A DNA stretch of 64,000 nucleotides from Rhizobium sp. 2MFCol3.1 (lineage in GTDB: Bacteria > Pseudomonadota > Alphaproteobacteria > Rhizobiales > Rhizobiaceae). Below are positions 1-8,674 of this stretch, in pieces. The first letter of the stretch is position 1; every line of letters begins with the position of its first letter. Both the position numbers and the translations under genes were made by a program. The notes beneath the pieces were generated by a model, which searched no databases, was not told the DNA's origin, and saw only the letters and a list, made by a program, of their open reading frames with translations. The stretch is taken from positions 62,001 to 126,000 of the forward strand of contig NZ_KB898364.1 of assembly GCF_000377565.1 (NCBI RefSeq), written 5' to 3'.

Positions 1-1
1 C

Positions 2-535
2 AAGATGCCGGCGCTAGAGGATACGGGCCGCAACCGAACGGTTTTCGAGACCTCCATCATCATCGAATATCTCGACCGCTATCATCCCGGCAGCGCGCGG
101 CTGATCCCCGACGATTTCGACGCGGCGCTCGATGTACGCCTATGGGATCGCTTCGCCGATCATTACATTCAAGAGCCGATGCAGCAGATCGTCAGCGAGC
201 GGATGCGGGCGAACGGAAGCGAGGCCCGGGCGGAAGAGGCGCGTCAAGCGCTCAGGCGCGCTTATGCCGTGATCGAGGACAAGCTGGCGGGCGACGGCTG
301 GATCACTGGTGCGAGCTTCACCATGGCCGATTGCGCAGCCGCACCCGGCCTGTTCTACGCCGAAACGCTGGTGCCATACGGCAGCGACTTGCCCAAGCTT
401 GCAGCCTATCACGCGCGCCTGATGGAGCGCCCGTCAGTGGCCCGGGTGCTTGAGGAAGCCATGCCCTATTTCAAATATTATCCCTACAAGGAAAACCTGC
501 CCGCCCGCTTCAGGCCGAGCGACTCCGAGGCCTGA
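2..535 (+). CDS. Glutathione S-transferase family protein, 5' end cut by window edge
   Basis: The reading frame is already open at base 2, so this is the C-terminal 177 residues of a protein that starts upstream. It begins with the end of a thioredoxin-like GST N-domain (PALEDTG, then a TSIIIEYLD stretch matching the usual glutathione-site Ser and helix 3). An all-helical C-domain follows with the typical ADCAAAPGLFYAE segment. Soluble GSTs conjugate or reduce substrates with glutathione in the cytoplasm; the class and substrate cannot be told from this part. It ends 17 bp before the convergent ssuB stop codon. Confidence 0.85.
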   Translation, partial: KMPALEDTGRNRTVFETSIIIEYLDRYHPGSARLIPDDFDAALDVRLWDRFADHYIQEPMQQIVSERMRANGSEARAEEARQALRRAYAVIEDKLAGDGWITGASFTMADCAAAPGLFYAETLVPYGSDLPKLAAYHARLMERPSVARVLEEAMPYFKYYPYKENLPARFRPSDSEA

Positions 536-552
536 AGCGCACCCGTCACCAA

Positions 553-1371
553 TCAGTGACCGCCATCCGTTCCGAGAATGGCCGATAGCAGCCGCCCCTC
601 GAGTTCCGCCAGATCGGCATTGCCGTGACGCCGCGGATGCGGATGGGGAATGGCGAGGTCGAGCGACACCCTGCCCTCATCGAGTACGATCACCCGGTCC
701 GCCAGATGCACGGCCTCGCTGACATCATGCGTGACGAGCACGGCCGTGAAGCCCAGCTCGCGCCAGACCCGCGCCAAGAGCTCCTGCATGCTGATCCGGG
801 TCAGCGCATCGAGCGCGCCGAGCGGCTCGTCGAGCGCCAAGACACCCGGACGGCTCACCAATGCGCGGGCAAGCGCCACGCGCTGCCGCTGTCCGCCAGA
901 TAGCCGCGCCGGCCACTCGCCGGCCTTCTCCGCCAGCTGCACTTCCGAAAGCACGGCCTCGACCTCCCGCGCCGCCACCCGCCGGTCGACCTTGTCGCCA
1001 AGCCCGACCGCGACGTTATCGGCAACATCAAGCCACGGCAGTAGCCGCGGCTCCTGGAAGACGATACGCGCATTGGCCTCGCCGCCATCAGGCGTGTCGA
1101 AATTAAGCTCGCCCGACGTCGGCGCGTCCAGGCCCATGAGAGTGCGCAAAAGCGTGCTCTTGCCGCAGCCGCTCTTGCCGATCACGGCAACGAACTGCCC
1201 GGCCGGAATGTGGAGGTTGATCCCCCGCAGCACTCTGTTGGCGCCGAAGCTCTTGTCCAGCCCTTTCAGGGTGATCGCGGCGGCACCGCTGCGCGCGGGC
1301 CTATGTGCGTCGTGCGAATATTCCGGCGCATCGGCAACGCCCTGGAAGCGCTCATGTGCGTTGAGGGTCAT
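553..1371 (-). CDS. ssuB: Aliphatic sulfonate ABC transporter ATP-binding protein SsuB
   Basis: This is a 272-aa ABC ATPase of the nitrate/sulfonate/taurine type. It has Walker A GKSGCGKS (65-72), signature LSGGQRQ (157-163) and Walker B VLALDEP (177-183), followed by a D-loop and switch His (VTHD). I chose the ATG at 1371 because an in-frame upstream ATG at 1494 would run deep into ssuC and adds only low-complexity Arg/Ser residues. It is the last gene of the operon, 10 bp after ssuC, and would energise uptake of alkanesulfonates bound by the SsuA proteins. Confidence 0.88.
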   Translation of the reverse strand: MTLNAHERFQGVADAPEYSHDAHRPARSGAAAITLKGLDKSFGANRVLRGINLHIPAGQFVAVIGKSGCGKSTLLRTLMGLDAPTSGELNFDTPDGGEANARIVFQEPRLLPWLDVADNVAVGLGDKVDRRVAAREVEAVLSEVQLAEKAGEWPARLSGGQRQRVALARALVSRPGVLALDEPLGALDALTRISMQELLARVWRELGFTAVLVTHDVSEAVHLADRVIVLDEGRVSLDLAIPHPHPRRHGNADLAELEGRLLSAILGTDGGH

Positions 1372-1381
1372 GGCCTCTCTC

Positions 1382-2230
1382 CTACTTCTGATAGACCGGG
1401 TTCCACCTGAGCGCCCGGCGCTCGAGCGAACGGGCCACCACATCGGCGAACTTGCCGAGCAGCGCGTAGATGACGAGCGCCAGCACGACGACATCGGTCA
1501 TCATGAACTCGCGAGCATTATTGGCCATGTGGCCGATCCCTGACGACGCGGCGATCGATTCCGAGACGATCAGCGTCAGCCACATAATGCCAAGCGCATA
1601 GCGCAGCCCGACGAAGATCGACGGAAGCGCGCCGGGAAAGACCACCTTGCGAAACAGCGTCCAGTTGCTCATCCCATAGACCCGGCCCATCTCGATCAGA
1701 TCGCGATCGACATTGCGCACGCCGTGATAGGTATTGAGATAGACCGGAAACAAAACGCCGAGCGAGGTCAGGAACAGTTTCGACTCTTCGCCGATACCGA
1801 ACCACAGGATGACCAGCGGGATCATCGCCAGATGCGGAATGGTGCGCAGCATCTGCAGCGTCGTATCGGTCAGTTGCTCGGAGAGCTTGGAGACGCCATT
1901 GGCGATCCCGAGCAGAAAGCCGATCGCCCCACCGACGACGAGCCCGGCAAAGGCCCGGCCGGCGCTGACGAGGATATCATGCGGCAGCTGCCCTGAGAGC
2001 GTCGTCGACCAGAAAGCCACGGCGACGTCGGCTGGCGACGGCATGATGCGTGACGATATCCAGCCCAGCGAACAGCCAAGTTGCCATGCCGCGATGATGG
2101 CAAGCGGGACCAGATAGGGCAGCAACCGATCGCGCCCCGGCACCGGCAGCCGGAAACCTGGCTTCGGAGCCGTCCTGCCCGCTGTCCGCTCCGTCAGCGC
2201 GCGGCCGATCGGCGTATCGAATGTCGACAT
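1382..2230 (-). CDS. ssuC: Aliphatic sulfonate ABC transporter permease SsuC
   Basis: A 282-aa inner-membrane permease of the BPD_transp_1 type with about six hydrophobic segments. The EAA-like cytoplasmic loop (EMGRVYGMSNWTLFRKVVFP) sits near residue 190, as in SsuC/TauC/NrtB. The ATG at 2230 is preceded by GAGGAAG. It lies between ssuD (102-bp gap) and ssuB (10-bp gap) and should form the membrane channel with SsuB. The family alone does not separate sulfonate from taurine transport; the adjacent ssuD makes sulfonate the better call. Confidence 0.88.
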   Translation of the reverse strand: MSTFDTPIGRALTERTAGRTAPKPGFRLPVPGRDRLLPYLVPLAIIAAWQLGCSLGWISSRIMPSPADVAVAFWSTTLSGQLPHDILVSAGRAFAGLVVGGAIGFLLGIANGVSKLSEQLTDTTLQMLRTIPHLAMIPLVILWFGIGEESKLFLTSLGVLFPVYLNTYHGVRNVDRDLIEMGRVYGMSNWTLFRKVVFPGALPSIFVGLRYALGIMWLTLIVSESIAASSGIGHMANNAREFMMTDVVVLALVIYALLGKFADVVARSLERRALRWNPVYQK

Positions 2231-2332
2231 GAAGTTCTTCCTCGCCTCTGTGTTGCCGCGGCTTCAAGCCCGCTGGCAGCCATGCGTCCATTGAAGCGCT
2301 GCCAGCGTGTCGAGGGCAGCGCATCCGTTCGA

Positions 2333-3508
2333 TCAGGATCCGGAGACCACCTTGAGATTGCCGCCATGGCTGCCGCCGCCGAAGACCTGGCGCTTGCCGA
2401 AGTCGCTATCGAACCCATGGCGCTGCTCCTTGCGGGTGATGCCGAGTTCAGGGAACAGCAGCTCGGCGACGCGATAGGCCTCTTCCAGATGCGGGTAGCC
2501 GGAGCCGATCACCGTATCGATGCCGACATCCTGGTATTCGCGGAGCCGCGCGGCCACCGTCTTCGGTGAACCGACCAGAGCCGTGCCGGCGCCGGCGCGC
2601 ACCAGCCCGACACCGGCCCAGAGGTTCGGCGACACTTCGAGCTTGTCGCGGCGGCCGCCATGCAGCGCCGCCATGCGCTTCTGGCCGACGGAATCGGACT
2701 CGTTGACGAAGCGCTGCTGCGCCTCCTGGATCGTCTCGTCGTCGAGCTTGGAGATCAGCCGGTCGGCCGCGGCCCAGGCCTCCTCGTCGGTCTCGCGCAC
2801 GATGAAATGCAGGCGGATGCCGAAGCTGACCTCGCGGCCCTTCTCTGCAGCGGCGGCGCGCACCTTCTGAACCTTTTCCGCCACCTGCGCCGGCGGCTCG
2901 CCCCATGTCAGGTACTTGTCGACGCGCCCGACCGAGAAATCGATACCGGCATCCGAGGAGCCGCCGAAATAAAGCGGAGGACGCGGGTTCTGCACGGAGG
3001 GGAAGCCGAGGCGCGCATTGGTCGCCTTGATGTACTTGCCGTCATAGCTGGCGACACCCTTCTCCAGCAGTTCCTCGAACACCGTGAAGAACTCGTCGGC
3101 ATGAGCGTAGCGCTCGTCATGCGCCAGCGTGATACCGTCGCCCGCAAGCTCGCCCGGACTGCCGCCGACGACGATGTTGAGCAGCAACCGCCCGTTCGAG
3201 ATGCGGTCGAGCGTTGTCGTCAACCGCGCGTAATAGGCGGGCGATGCCGTGCCGGGACGGATGGCGACGAGGAATTGCAGCTTCTCCGTCTTGGTGGCAA
3301 GTGCCGCAGCCGTCACGAAGGATTCCTCGCAGGAGACCCCGGTGGGCAGAAGCACGCCGGAATAGCCGAGACGATCGGCGGCTTGAGCGATCTGCGTGAG
3401 ATAGTCGAATTCCGGCGCGCGGTTCAGATCGTTGGAGCCGAGATAGGCGCCGTCTCCCGATGTCGGGATGAACCAGAGAAAATTGATGGGATCGTGCTTG
3501 TTGCTCAT
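2333..3508 (-). CDS. ssuD: FMNH2-dependent alkanesulfonate monooxygenase SsuD
   Basis: A 391-aa flavin-dependent monooxygenase of the luciferase-like family. The N-terminus (NFLWFIPTSGDGAYLG), LLPTGVSCEESFV and the conserved FLVAIRPG and NIVVGGSPGE segments are typical of SsuD. SsuD uses reduced FMN and O2 to split C1-C14 alkanesulfonates into aldehyde and sulfite, giving sulfur under sulfate limitation. The partner reductase SsuE is not in this window, so FMNH2 must be supplied elsewhere. It is 32 bp downstream of an ssuA gene. The C-terminal tail is Gly/His-rich (FGGGSHGGNLK). Confidence 0.92.
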   Translation of the reverse strand: MSNKHDPINFLWFIPTSGDGAYLGSNDLNRAPEFDYLTQIAQAADRLGYSGVLLPTGVSCEESFVTAAALATKTEKLQFLVAIRPGTASPAYYARLTTTLDRISNGRLLLNIVVGGSPGELAGDGITLAHDERYAHADEFFTVFEELLEKGVASYDGKYIKATNARLGFPSVQNPRPPLYFGGSSDAGIDFSVGRVDKYLTWGEPPAQVAEKVQKVRAAAAEKGREVSFGIRLHFIVRETDEEAWAAADRLISKLDDETIQEAQQRFVNESDSVGQKRMAALHGGRRDKLEVSPNLWAGVGLVRAGAGTALVGSPKTVAARLREYQDVGIDTVIGSGYPHLEEAYRVAELLFPELGITRKEQRHGFDSDFGKRQVFGGGSHGGNLKVVSGS

Positions 3509-3540
3509 GGAAATGATCCTCTTGATCTCGAAAATTCGGG

Positions 3541-4503
3541 TCAGCTAGCGGGATGCCAGACGATATCGCTGACGGTCAGTTGCTTCGGCACGACGCCGAG
3601 CTTGTAGAAGTCGTCGGCAAGCGCCTGCTGGTAGGTGAGTGCTTCGTCCGGAACGAGCGAAACCTTGCCGAGATCGGCCTGGCTGCGCGTCAGCGTCACA
3701 CGGGTGATATCGGCGGGAACACCGGTGATTTCGGCCAGTGTCTTCACGGTCCCATCGAGGTCCGCCTGCGCCGCCGCGCCGACCTTGGCGAGTTCATCGA
3801 TCACATCGGCAATGACGTCGGGATGCGCTTCGGTGAAGGTACCGTTGCCGAGGAAGTAGCCCCAATTGTCGAGCAGACCCTCGGATGTGGTGACCACGCG
3901 CGTCTGCGGATCGGCCTCGGCCACGGCGAAGAACGGATCCCAGATCGCCCAGGCGTCGATCGCCCCGTTCTTGAAGGCAGCACCCGCGTCAGGCGGCGGC
4001 AGGTCGATTTCGGTAATGTCGGAAAGCTGGAGCTCCGCCTTCGCGAGCACCTTCAGCGCGAAGTTATGGGCGCTGGAGCCGCGCTTGTAGGCGACCTTCT
4101 TGCCCTTGAGATCCTCGATCGTCTGGATCGGCGAATTCTTGTGAACCAGCAATCCATGAAACGCCGCCGGCCCGCGATAGGTGCCGACATAAAGCAGATT
4201 GCCGCCGGCGGCCTGCGCGAAGAGTGGCGGCACGTCGCCGGTCACGCCGAAATCCAGCGCATCGGCGCCAACGGCCTCGAGCAAAGGCGGCCCGGAGGTG
4301 AATTCGTTCCACTCGACGGTCACGCCCTTGGCGGCCAGCCGCTTTTCCAATGCGCCGGTGCGCCGCGCCAGTGCCAGCACGCCGAACTTCTGCCAGCCGA
4401 TCCTGATCGTCGTGTCAGCGGCTTTTGCCGTCCGCACCTGAGGCAAAATCGTGGTCGCGGCAGCAGCCCCCAAAAGGCCGAATGTCTGTCTGCGGGTGAA
4501 CAT
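3541..4503 (-). CDS. ssuA: Aliphatic sulfonate-binding periplasmic protein SsuA (proximal copy)
   Basis: A 320-aa substrate-binding protein with a Tat-like signal peptide (TRRQTFGLLGAAAATTIL, then an Ala-rich cleavage region near residue 28). It has SsuA/TauA features including DFGVTGDVPPLFAQAAGG and KGKKVAYKRGSSAHN. I chose ATG 4503, preceded by GAGAGAG, over the upstream in-frame ATG at 4569 because it puts the signal peptide at the N-terminus. It closely resembles the next gene upstream (4698-5663), so the two look like a tandem duplication. It would deliver sulfonates to SsuBC; the copies may differ in ligand range. Confidence 0.85.
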   Translation of the reverse strand: MFTRRQTFGLLGAAAATTILPQVRTAKAADTTIRIGWQKFGVLALARRTGALEKRLAAKGVTVEWNEFTSGPPLLEAVGADALDFGVTGDVPPLFAQAAGGNLLYVGTYRGPAAFHGLLVHKNSPIQTIEDLKGKKVAYKRGSSAHNFALKVLAKAELQLSDITEIDLPPPDAGAAFKNGAIDAWAIWDPFFAVAEADPQTRVVTTSEGLLDNWGYFLGNGTFTEAHPDVIADVIDELAKVGAAAQADLDGTVKTLAEITGVPADITRVTLTRSQADLGKVSLVPDEALTYQQALADDFYKLGVVPKQLTVSDIVWHPAS

Positions 4504-4568
4504 GCTGGGCTCTCTCCTCATGGCCGCGCTTTGCGCTCTCAGGCCGTTTTCATGAGGCAATGATTTCA

Positions 4569-4609
4569 TAGACTACCAATTAGATCGACATTATAAATTT
4601 TTTAGTCTA
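4569..4609 (-). promoter_or_regulatory. Candidate regulatory region upstream of proximal ssuA
   Basis: This AT-rich stretch contains AATTAGATCGACA (4578-4590), identical to a 13-mer upstream of the other ssuA at 5749-5761. It is flanked by the inverted pair TAGACT (4569-4574) and AGTCTA (4604-4609). On the minus strand the shared pattern extends to TGTCGATCTAATTNNTAG at both loci. The shared 13-mer starts 75 bp upstream of the ssuA ATG. It could be a sulfur-control site or promoter element kept after duplication. Confidence 0.4.
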
Positions 4610-4697
4610 AACCAATCTGAGGAATAATTTTCCATATTCGCGGCACGAACCAACAGCCCGTGCCGCGACGTCACGACGCCCGATTTCGCCTCGGTGA

Positions 4698-5663
4698 TCA
4701 GCTCGCCTTCGGCCGCCAGACGATATCGCCCGTTTTCAGCTGCTTCGGCACGATGCCGAGATTGTAGAACTCGTCGGCCAGCGCCTGCTGGTATGCGGCC
4801 GCGTCGTCGCTGATGGTCGACACGCCGCCGAGATCGGCCCCCGCCCGCGTCAGAGTCACGCGGGTGATATCGACGGGAACGCCTGTTATCTCGGAAAGCT
4901 CCTTGATCGTATCGTCGAGCTTGCCCTGCGCGGACCGGCCGACCTTGGCGAGTTCATCGATGACGTTGCTGACGACCTGCCCATTCGCATCGGTGAAACC
5001 GGCATTGGCGAGGAAGTAGCTGTAGGAGGGCACGATCCCTTCGGCGGTGGACAGGATACGCGTCTGCGGGTCGGCCTCGACAATCGCGAGATAGGGATCC
5101 CAGATCGACCACGCGTCGATGCTGCCGTTCTTGAAAGCGGCGGCCGCGTCCGGCGGCGACAGGTCGATCGGCTCGACGTCATCGATCTTGAGGCCGGCCT
5201 TGCGGAGTATCTTGACGGTCACGTTATGCGCGCTCGATCCACGCTTGAAGGCGACCTTCTTGCCCTTGAGGTCTTCGACCGTCTTGATATCGGAATCCTT
5301 GCGAACAACGATCGCCGAGCCGGCGGCGCTGCCCCGATAAGTCCCGACATAATAAAGCTGCCCGCCGGCCGCCTGCGCAAACAGCGGCGGCACATCGCCC
5401 GTCGCCCCGAAATCGAGTGCACCGGCCCCGAGCGCCTCAAGTAGTGGCGGCCCGGAAGTGAATTCGGACCAGCTCACCGTAATGCCCTTGTCGGCAAGCC
5501 GCTTCTCCAGCGCCCCTCTGCGCTTGGCGAGCGCCAGCACGCCGTTCTTCTGCCAGCCGATCCGAAACTCGGTGGCGGCGGCGCGCGCCGGCCGGATGGT
5601 AGGCAGTATGGCGGTCGCGGCCGCGGCGCCGAAAAGCCCCAGTGTCTGTCGACGAGAAATCAT
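4698..5663 (-). CDS. ssuA: Aliphatic sulfonate-binding periplasmic protein SsuA (distal copy)
   Basis: A 321-aa paralog of the neighbouring SsuA, with a twin-Arg-like signal (SRRQTLGLFGAAAATAIL) and the same core segments: FGATGDVPPLFAQAAGG, KGKKVAFKRGSSAHN and IVPKQLKTGDIVWRP at the C-terminus. It is the first gene of the sulfonate operon, with a 194-bp gap before the second ssuA that holds a repeated upstream motif, so each copy may have its own promoter. The divergence between the copies suggests different sulfonate preferences, which is inference only. Confidence 0.85.
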   Translation of the reverse strand: MISRRQTLGLFGAAAATAILPTIRPARAAATEFRIGWQKNGVLALAKRRGALEKRLADKGITVSWSEFTSGPPLLEALGAGALDFGATGDVPPLFAQAAGGQLYYVGTYRGSAAGSAIVVRKDSDIKTVEDLKGKKVAFKRGSSAHNVTVKILRKAGLKIDDVEPIDLSPPDAAAAFKNGSIDAWSIWDPYLAIVEADPQTRILSTAEGIVPSYSYFLANAGFTDANGQVVSNVIDELAKVGRSAQGKLDDTIKELSEITGVPVDITRVTLTRAGADLGGVSTISDDAAAYQQALADEFYNLGIVPKQLKTGDIVWRPKAS

Positions 5664-5748
5664 GGCTGTCCCCTTTCGATCAGCGTGTTTCGGGTCCGAT
5701 CTCCGAAGCCGCTGTGTTTGCGATGGGGAAATTCTGCTGAAATCTATA

Positions 5749-5766
5749 AATTAGATCGACAATTAT
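5749..5766 (-). promoter_or_regulatory. Candidate regulatory motif upstream of distal ssuA
   Basis: The 13-mer AATTAGATCGACA at 5749-5761 is repeated exactly at 4578-4590 upstream of the second ssuA. On the minus strand it reads TTGTCGATCTAATT with TATAGATT following, which could also serve as promoter -35/-10 material. It starts 86 bp upstream of the ssuA ATG. The rest of the 5664-5923 divergent gap shows no gene. Confidence 0.4.
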
Positions 5767-5923
5767 GTTTGTGATTTTAGGCCCGCTCGAAATTATCCTG
5801 ACCCGATTTCGGGCCTTGAGCGGAATTTTGTTCCAAGCCGGACGCCGCGCATCATTTCGGCGGCTTTTCGCCCCGCCCTATTTGGGCTACTCCTCATGCC
5901 GGCATTCATGAAAGGATAGGTAC

Positions 5924-6793
5924 ATGGCAAAAGTCGCATTCATCGGTCTCGGCGTCATGGGTTTTCCCATGGCAGGTCATCTGAAGGTGAAAGGCGGCCA
6001 TGATGTCACTGTCTATAACCGCACCGCTGCCAAGGCGGCCGCATGGGCCGAGAAATTCGGCGGCAAATCGGCCCCGACGCCGGCAGAGGCCGCCCGCGAC
6101 GCCGATTTCGTCTTCACCTGCGTCGGCAATGACGACGATCTCCGCTCGGTGACATCGGGTAAGGACGGCGTTCTGCGGACGATGAAGCCAGGCGCGATCC
6201 TGATCGACAACACCACCGCCAGCGCCGATGTCGCCCGCGAACTCTACGCCGCCGCAAAGGAAAAGGGCGTCGGCTTCATCGACGCTCCCGTATCGGGCGG
6301 CCAGGCAGGCGCAGAGAATGGCGTGCTGACGGTGATGTGCGGCGCCGAGGACGCCGTCTACGAGAAGGCCAAGCCCGTGATCGATGCCTTCGCCCGCATG
6401 GTCGGGCTGATGGGCGCGCCGGGTGCCGGACAGCTCACCAAGATGATCAACCAGATCTGCATCGCCGGCATCGTCCAGGGTCTCGCCGAGGGTATCCATT
6501 TCGGAAAGCGCGCCGGTCTCGATATCGAGAAGGTCGTCGACGTCATCTCCAAGGGTGCGGCCGGCTCCTGGCAGATGGAGAACCGCCACAAGACCATGAA
6601 CGAAGGCAAGTACGACTTCGGCTTCGCCATCGACTGGATGCGCAAGGATCTCGGCATCGTCCTCGACGAAGCCCGCCACAACGGCGCCAAGCTGCCCCTC
6701 ACCGCGCTCGTCGACCAGTTCTACGGCGACGTCCAGGCCATGGGCGGCAATCGCTGGGACACGTCCTCGCTGCTCGCCCGCCTCGAAAAATGA
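5924..6793 (+). CDS. NAD(P)-dependent beta-hydroxyacid dehydrogenase (3-hydroxyisobutyrate dehydrogenase family)
   Basis: A 289-aa Rossmann-fold dehydrogenase. The nucleotide-binding motif is GLGVMG (8-13), the substrate motif is DAPVSGG (120-126), and the expected catalytic Lys is K173 in GAGQLTKMINQ. The family reduces or oxidises beta-hydroxyacids such as 3-hydroxyisobutyrate, tartronate semialdehyde or glyoxylate; the exact substrate cannot be read here. A GAAAGGATAGG ribosome site precedes the ATG. Its stop overlaps the next gene's ATG (ATGA), so the two are translationally coupled although their functions look unrelated. Confidence 0.85.
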   Translation: MAKVAFIGLGVMGFPMAGHLKVKGGHDVTVYNRTAAKAAAWAEKFGGKSAPTPAEAARDADFVFTCVGNDDDLRSVTSGKDGVLRTMKPGAILIDNTTASADVARELYAAAKEKGVGFIDAPVSGGQAGAENGVLTVMCGAEDAVYEKAKPVIDAFARMVGLMGAPGAGQLTKMINQICIAGIVQGLAEGIHFGKRAGLDIEKVVDVISKGAAGSWQMENRHKTMNEGKYDFGFAIDWMRKDLGIVLDEARHNGAKLPLTALVDQFYGDVQAMGGNRWDTSSLLARLEK

Positions 6794-7482
6794 TAGGCCC
6801 CTCCTCCAGCGCAGCGGATCTGATCGCGCATCTGCGCACGTTGCGCTCGGAGGAAGCGATCACAGGAATGCGCCGTTTCGGCATCGTGACCGATACGGCG
6901 CTCGGTATTTCCAATCCGGCCATGCAGGCGATCGCCCGCAAGGTGAAGAGAGACCACACGCGGGCGTTGGAACTTTGGAAAAGCGATATCAGGGAAGCGC
7001 GCCTGCTCGCGCTTTACACGGCCGACCCGAAGCAGCTGACGCAGACACAGGCCCGAAAATGGGCCGACGACTTCCGCTCCTGGGAGATCGTCGATACCGC
7101 GGCAGACCTCTTCGTCAAGGCAGGGCTGCTGCCGCTGATCCCGGATATGGCGGCTGATGATCGCGAGTTCGTCCGTCGCACTGCCTTCGCGATGATCGCC
7201 AGCGCCGCCGTTCACATGAAGACGGAGCCCGACGAGACGCTCATCGGATTCCTGCCGCTCATCGAACGCCACGCCAACGATCCGCGCAACTTCGTGCGCA
7301 AGGCCGTCAACTGGGCGCTCCGCAACATCGGCAAGCGCAACCAGCATTGCCACGCCCTTGCGTTTAAACTCGCAGAGCGGCTGGCCGCCGACGCGGACAA
7401 AACCGCCCGATGGATCGGCAAGGATGCTGCAAGAGAACTGACGAGCGAGAAAATCCTCGCCCGCGTTCAAAAGAAGGGCTGA
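6790..7482 (+). CDS. DNA alkylation repair protein (AlkD-like HEAT-repeat family)
   Basis: A 230-aa all-helical protein resembling the AlkD/DNA alkylation repair family. RRFGIVTDTALGISNPAMQA, the KSDIREARLLALYTADP repeat, the central SWEIVDTAADLF segment and FVRKAVNWALRNIGKRN near the C-terminus match the HEAT-like repeats that cradle alkylated DNA. AlkD-type enzymes remove positively charged 3-methyladenine and 7-methylguanine bases. The start at 6790 overlaps the upstream stop by ATGA, so the longer in-frame reading inside the dehydrogenase gene was not used. Confidence 0.85.
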   Translation: MIGPSSSAADLIAHLRTLRSEEAITGMRRFGIVTDTALGISNPAMQAIARKVKRDHTRALELWKSDIREARLLALYTADPKQLTQTQARKWADDFRSWEIVDTAADLFVKAGLLPLIPDMAADDREFVRRTAFAMIASAAVHMKTEPDETLIGFLPLIERHANDPRNFVRKAVNWALRNIGKRNQHCHALAFKLAERLAADADKTARWIGKDAARELTSEKILARVQKKG

Positions 7483-7484
7483 AC

Positions 7485-7973
7485 TCAGTCCTCGTTGGAC
7501 TTCGATGTGTCGAGGATCATGTAGTCGAGCGGCAGCTGCGTCGAATACTTGATCTGCTCCATCGCGAAAGCCGAGGAGACGTCGCGGATTTCGATCTTTG
7601 CGATCATCCGCTTGTAGAAGGCGTCATAGGCCGCGATATCGGGCACGACGACGCGCAGCAGATAATCCACGTCGCCGCTCATGCGGTAGAACTCGACGAC
7701 TTCAGGGAATTCCGCCACCACTTCCGAAAACCGCCGCAGCCATTCGATCGAATGCGTGGCGGTGCGGATGGAGACGAAAACCGTGACCTTGGTGTTGACC
7801 TTCTCGGGATCGAGAATGGCCACACGGCGCTTGATCACGCCGTCTTCTTCCATTTTCTGGATACGACGCCAGCAAGGGGTCGTGGAAAGGCCGACCTTCT
7901 TTGCGAGATCGGCAACCGCCAATGTGGAATCTTCCTGCAAAAGACGCAGAATCTTGCGGTCTAGACGGTCCAT
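7485..7973 (-). CDS. Lrp/AsnC family transcriptional regulator
   Basis: A 162-aa regulator with an N-terminal winged HTH (RKILRLLQEDSTLAVADLA, then VGLSTTPCWRRIQKMEEDG) and a C-terminal RAM/ligand domain (VDYLLRVVVPDIAAYDAFYK). Lrp/AsnC proteins form octamers and sense amino acids. Its stop lies 2 bp past the convergent alkylation repair gene. No divergent target gene is adjacent at its 5' end, so the regulated pathway is unknown. Confidence 0.88.
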   Translation of the reverse strand: MDRLDRKILRLLQEDSTLAVADLAKKVGLSTTPCWRRIQKMEEDGVIKRRVAILDPEKVNTKVTVFVSIRTATHSIEWLRRFSEVVAEFPEVVEFYRMSGDVDYLLRVVVPDIAAYDAFYKRMIAKIEIRDVSSAFAMEQIKYSTQLPLDYMILDTSKSNED

Positions 7974-8038
7974 TTACCCACCCCTACGAATTATTTTCTA
8001 TGTATAGCGCGATTCCGGCCAGTGGAAAGAAATTTGTT

Positions 8039-8674
8039 TCAGTTCACAAGCATTGTGATGCGCGTCCTCAGGGCTGGCAGCAATTCCTCTTCGAACCACG
8101 GATTGCGCCTGATCCAGCCCGTGTTGCGCCAGCTCGGATGCGGCAGCGGCAGGATGGCGGGCGCACGATTGGCAAACAGGATCTCCCGCCACATCATGAC
8201 CGTCTCGGTCACGCTGCCGCGCCGCTCGCTCCCCAGATGCCAAGCTTGCGCATATTGCCCGATCACCAGCACAAGTTCGATCTGCGGCATGGCCGCGATT
8301 ACAGGTGATCGCCAGCGAGGCGCGCATTCGCGCCGGGGCGGCAGATCGCTGCCCTTGGCGTCATAACCCGGAAAGCAGAAACCCATCGGCACGATGGCGA
8401 AACGGTCGCGATCATAGAAGGTGTCACGATCGACCTGTAGCCACTCGCGCAGCCGATCGCCCGATGCGTCGTTGAAGGGAATGCCGCTCTCATGCACCTT
8501 CAGCCCCGGCGCCTGCCCCGCGATCAGTATCCTCGCCTTGGTCGAAATCACCGCCACCGGCCGTGGCTCATGCGGCAATTGGTGGTCGGGCCCGCGCAAC
8601 GGCTCGTCGCGACAGATCCGGCAGCCCGCGATCGCCTCGCGCATCTCCTCCAACCCATCCGTTGCGCTTACCAT
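8039..8674 (-). CDS. Uracil-DNA glycosylase family protein
   Basis: A 211-aa member of the UDG-like superfamily. Motif 1 is GQAPGLKVHESG and motif 2 is PHPSWRN near the C-terminus, with a CRICRDEP cysteine pair at the N-terminus. The family includes uracil glycosylases and proteins without proven glycosylase activity, so the reaction is not certain. The ATG at 8674 overlaps the end of the thermonuclease gene by 7 bp, giving a two-gene nucleic-acid-enzyme unit. Confidence 0.75.
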   Translation of the reverse strand: MVSATDGLEEMREAIAGCRICRDEPLRGPDHQLPHEPRPVAVISTKARILIAGQAPGLKVHESGIPFNDASGDRLREWLQVDRDTFYDRDRFAIVPMGFCFPGYDAKGSDLPPRRECAPRWRSPVIAAMPQIELVLVIGQYAQAWHLGSERRGSVTETVMMWREILFANRAPAILPLPHPSWRNTGWIRRNPWFEEELLPALRTRITMLVN

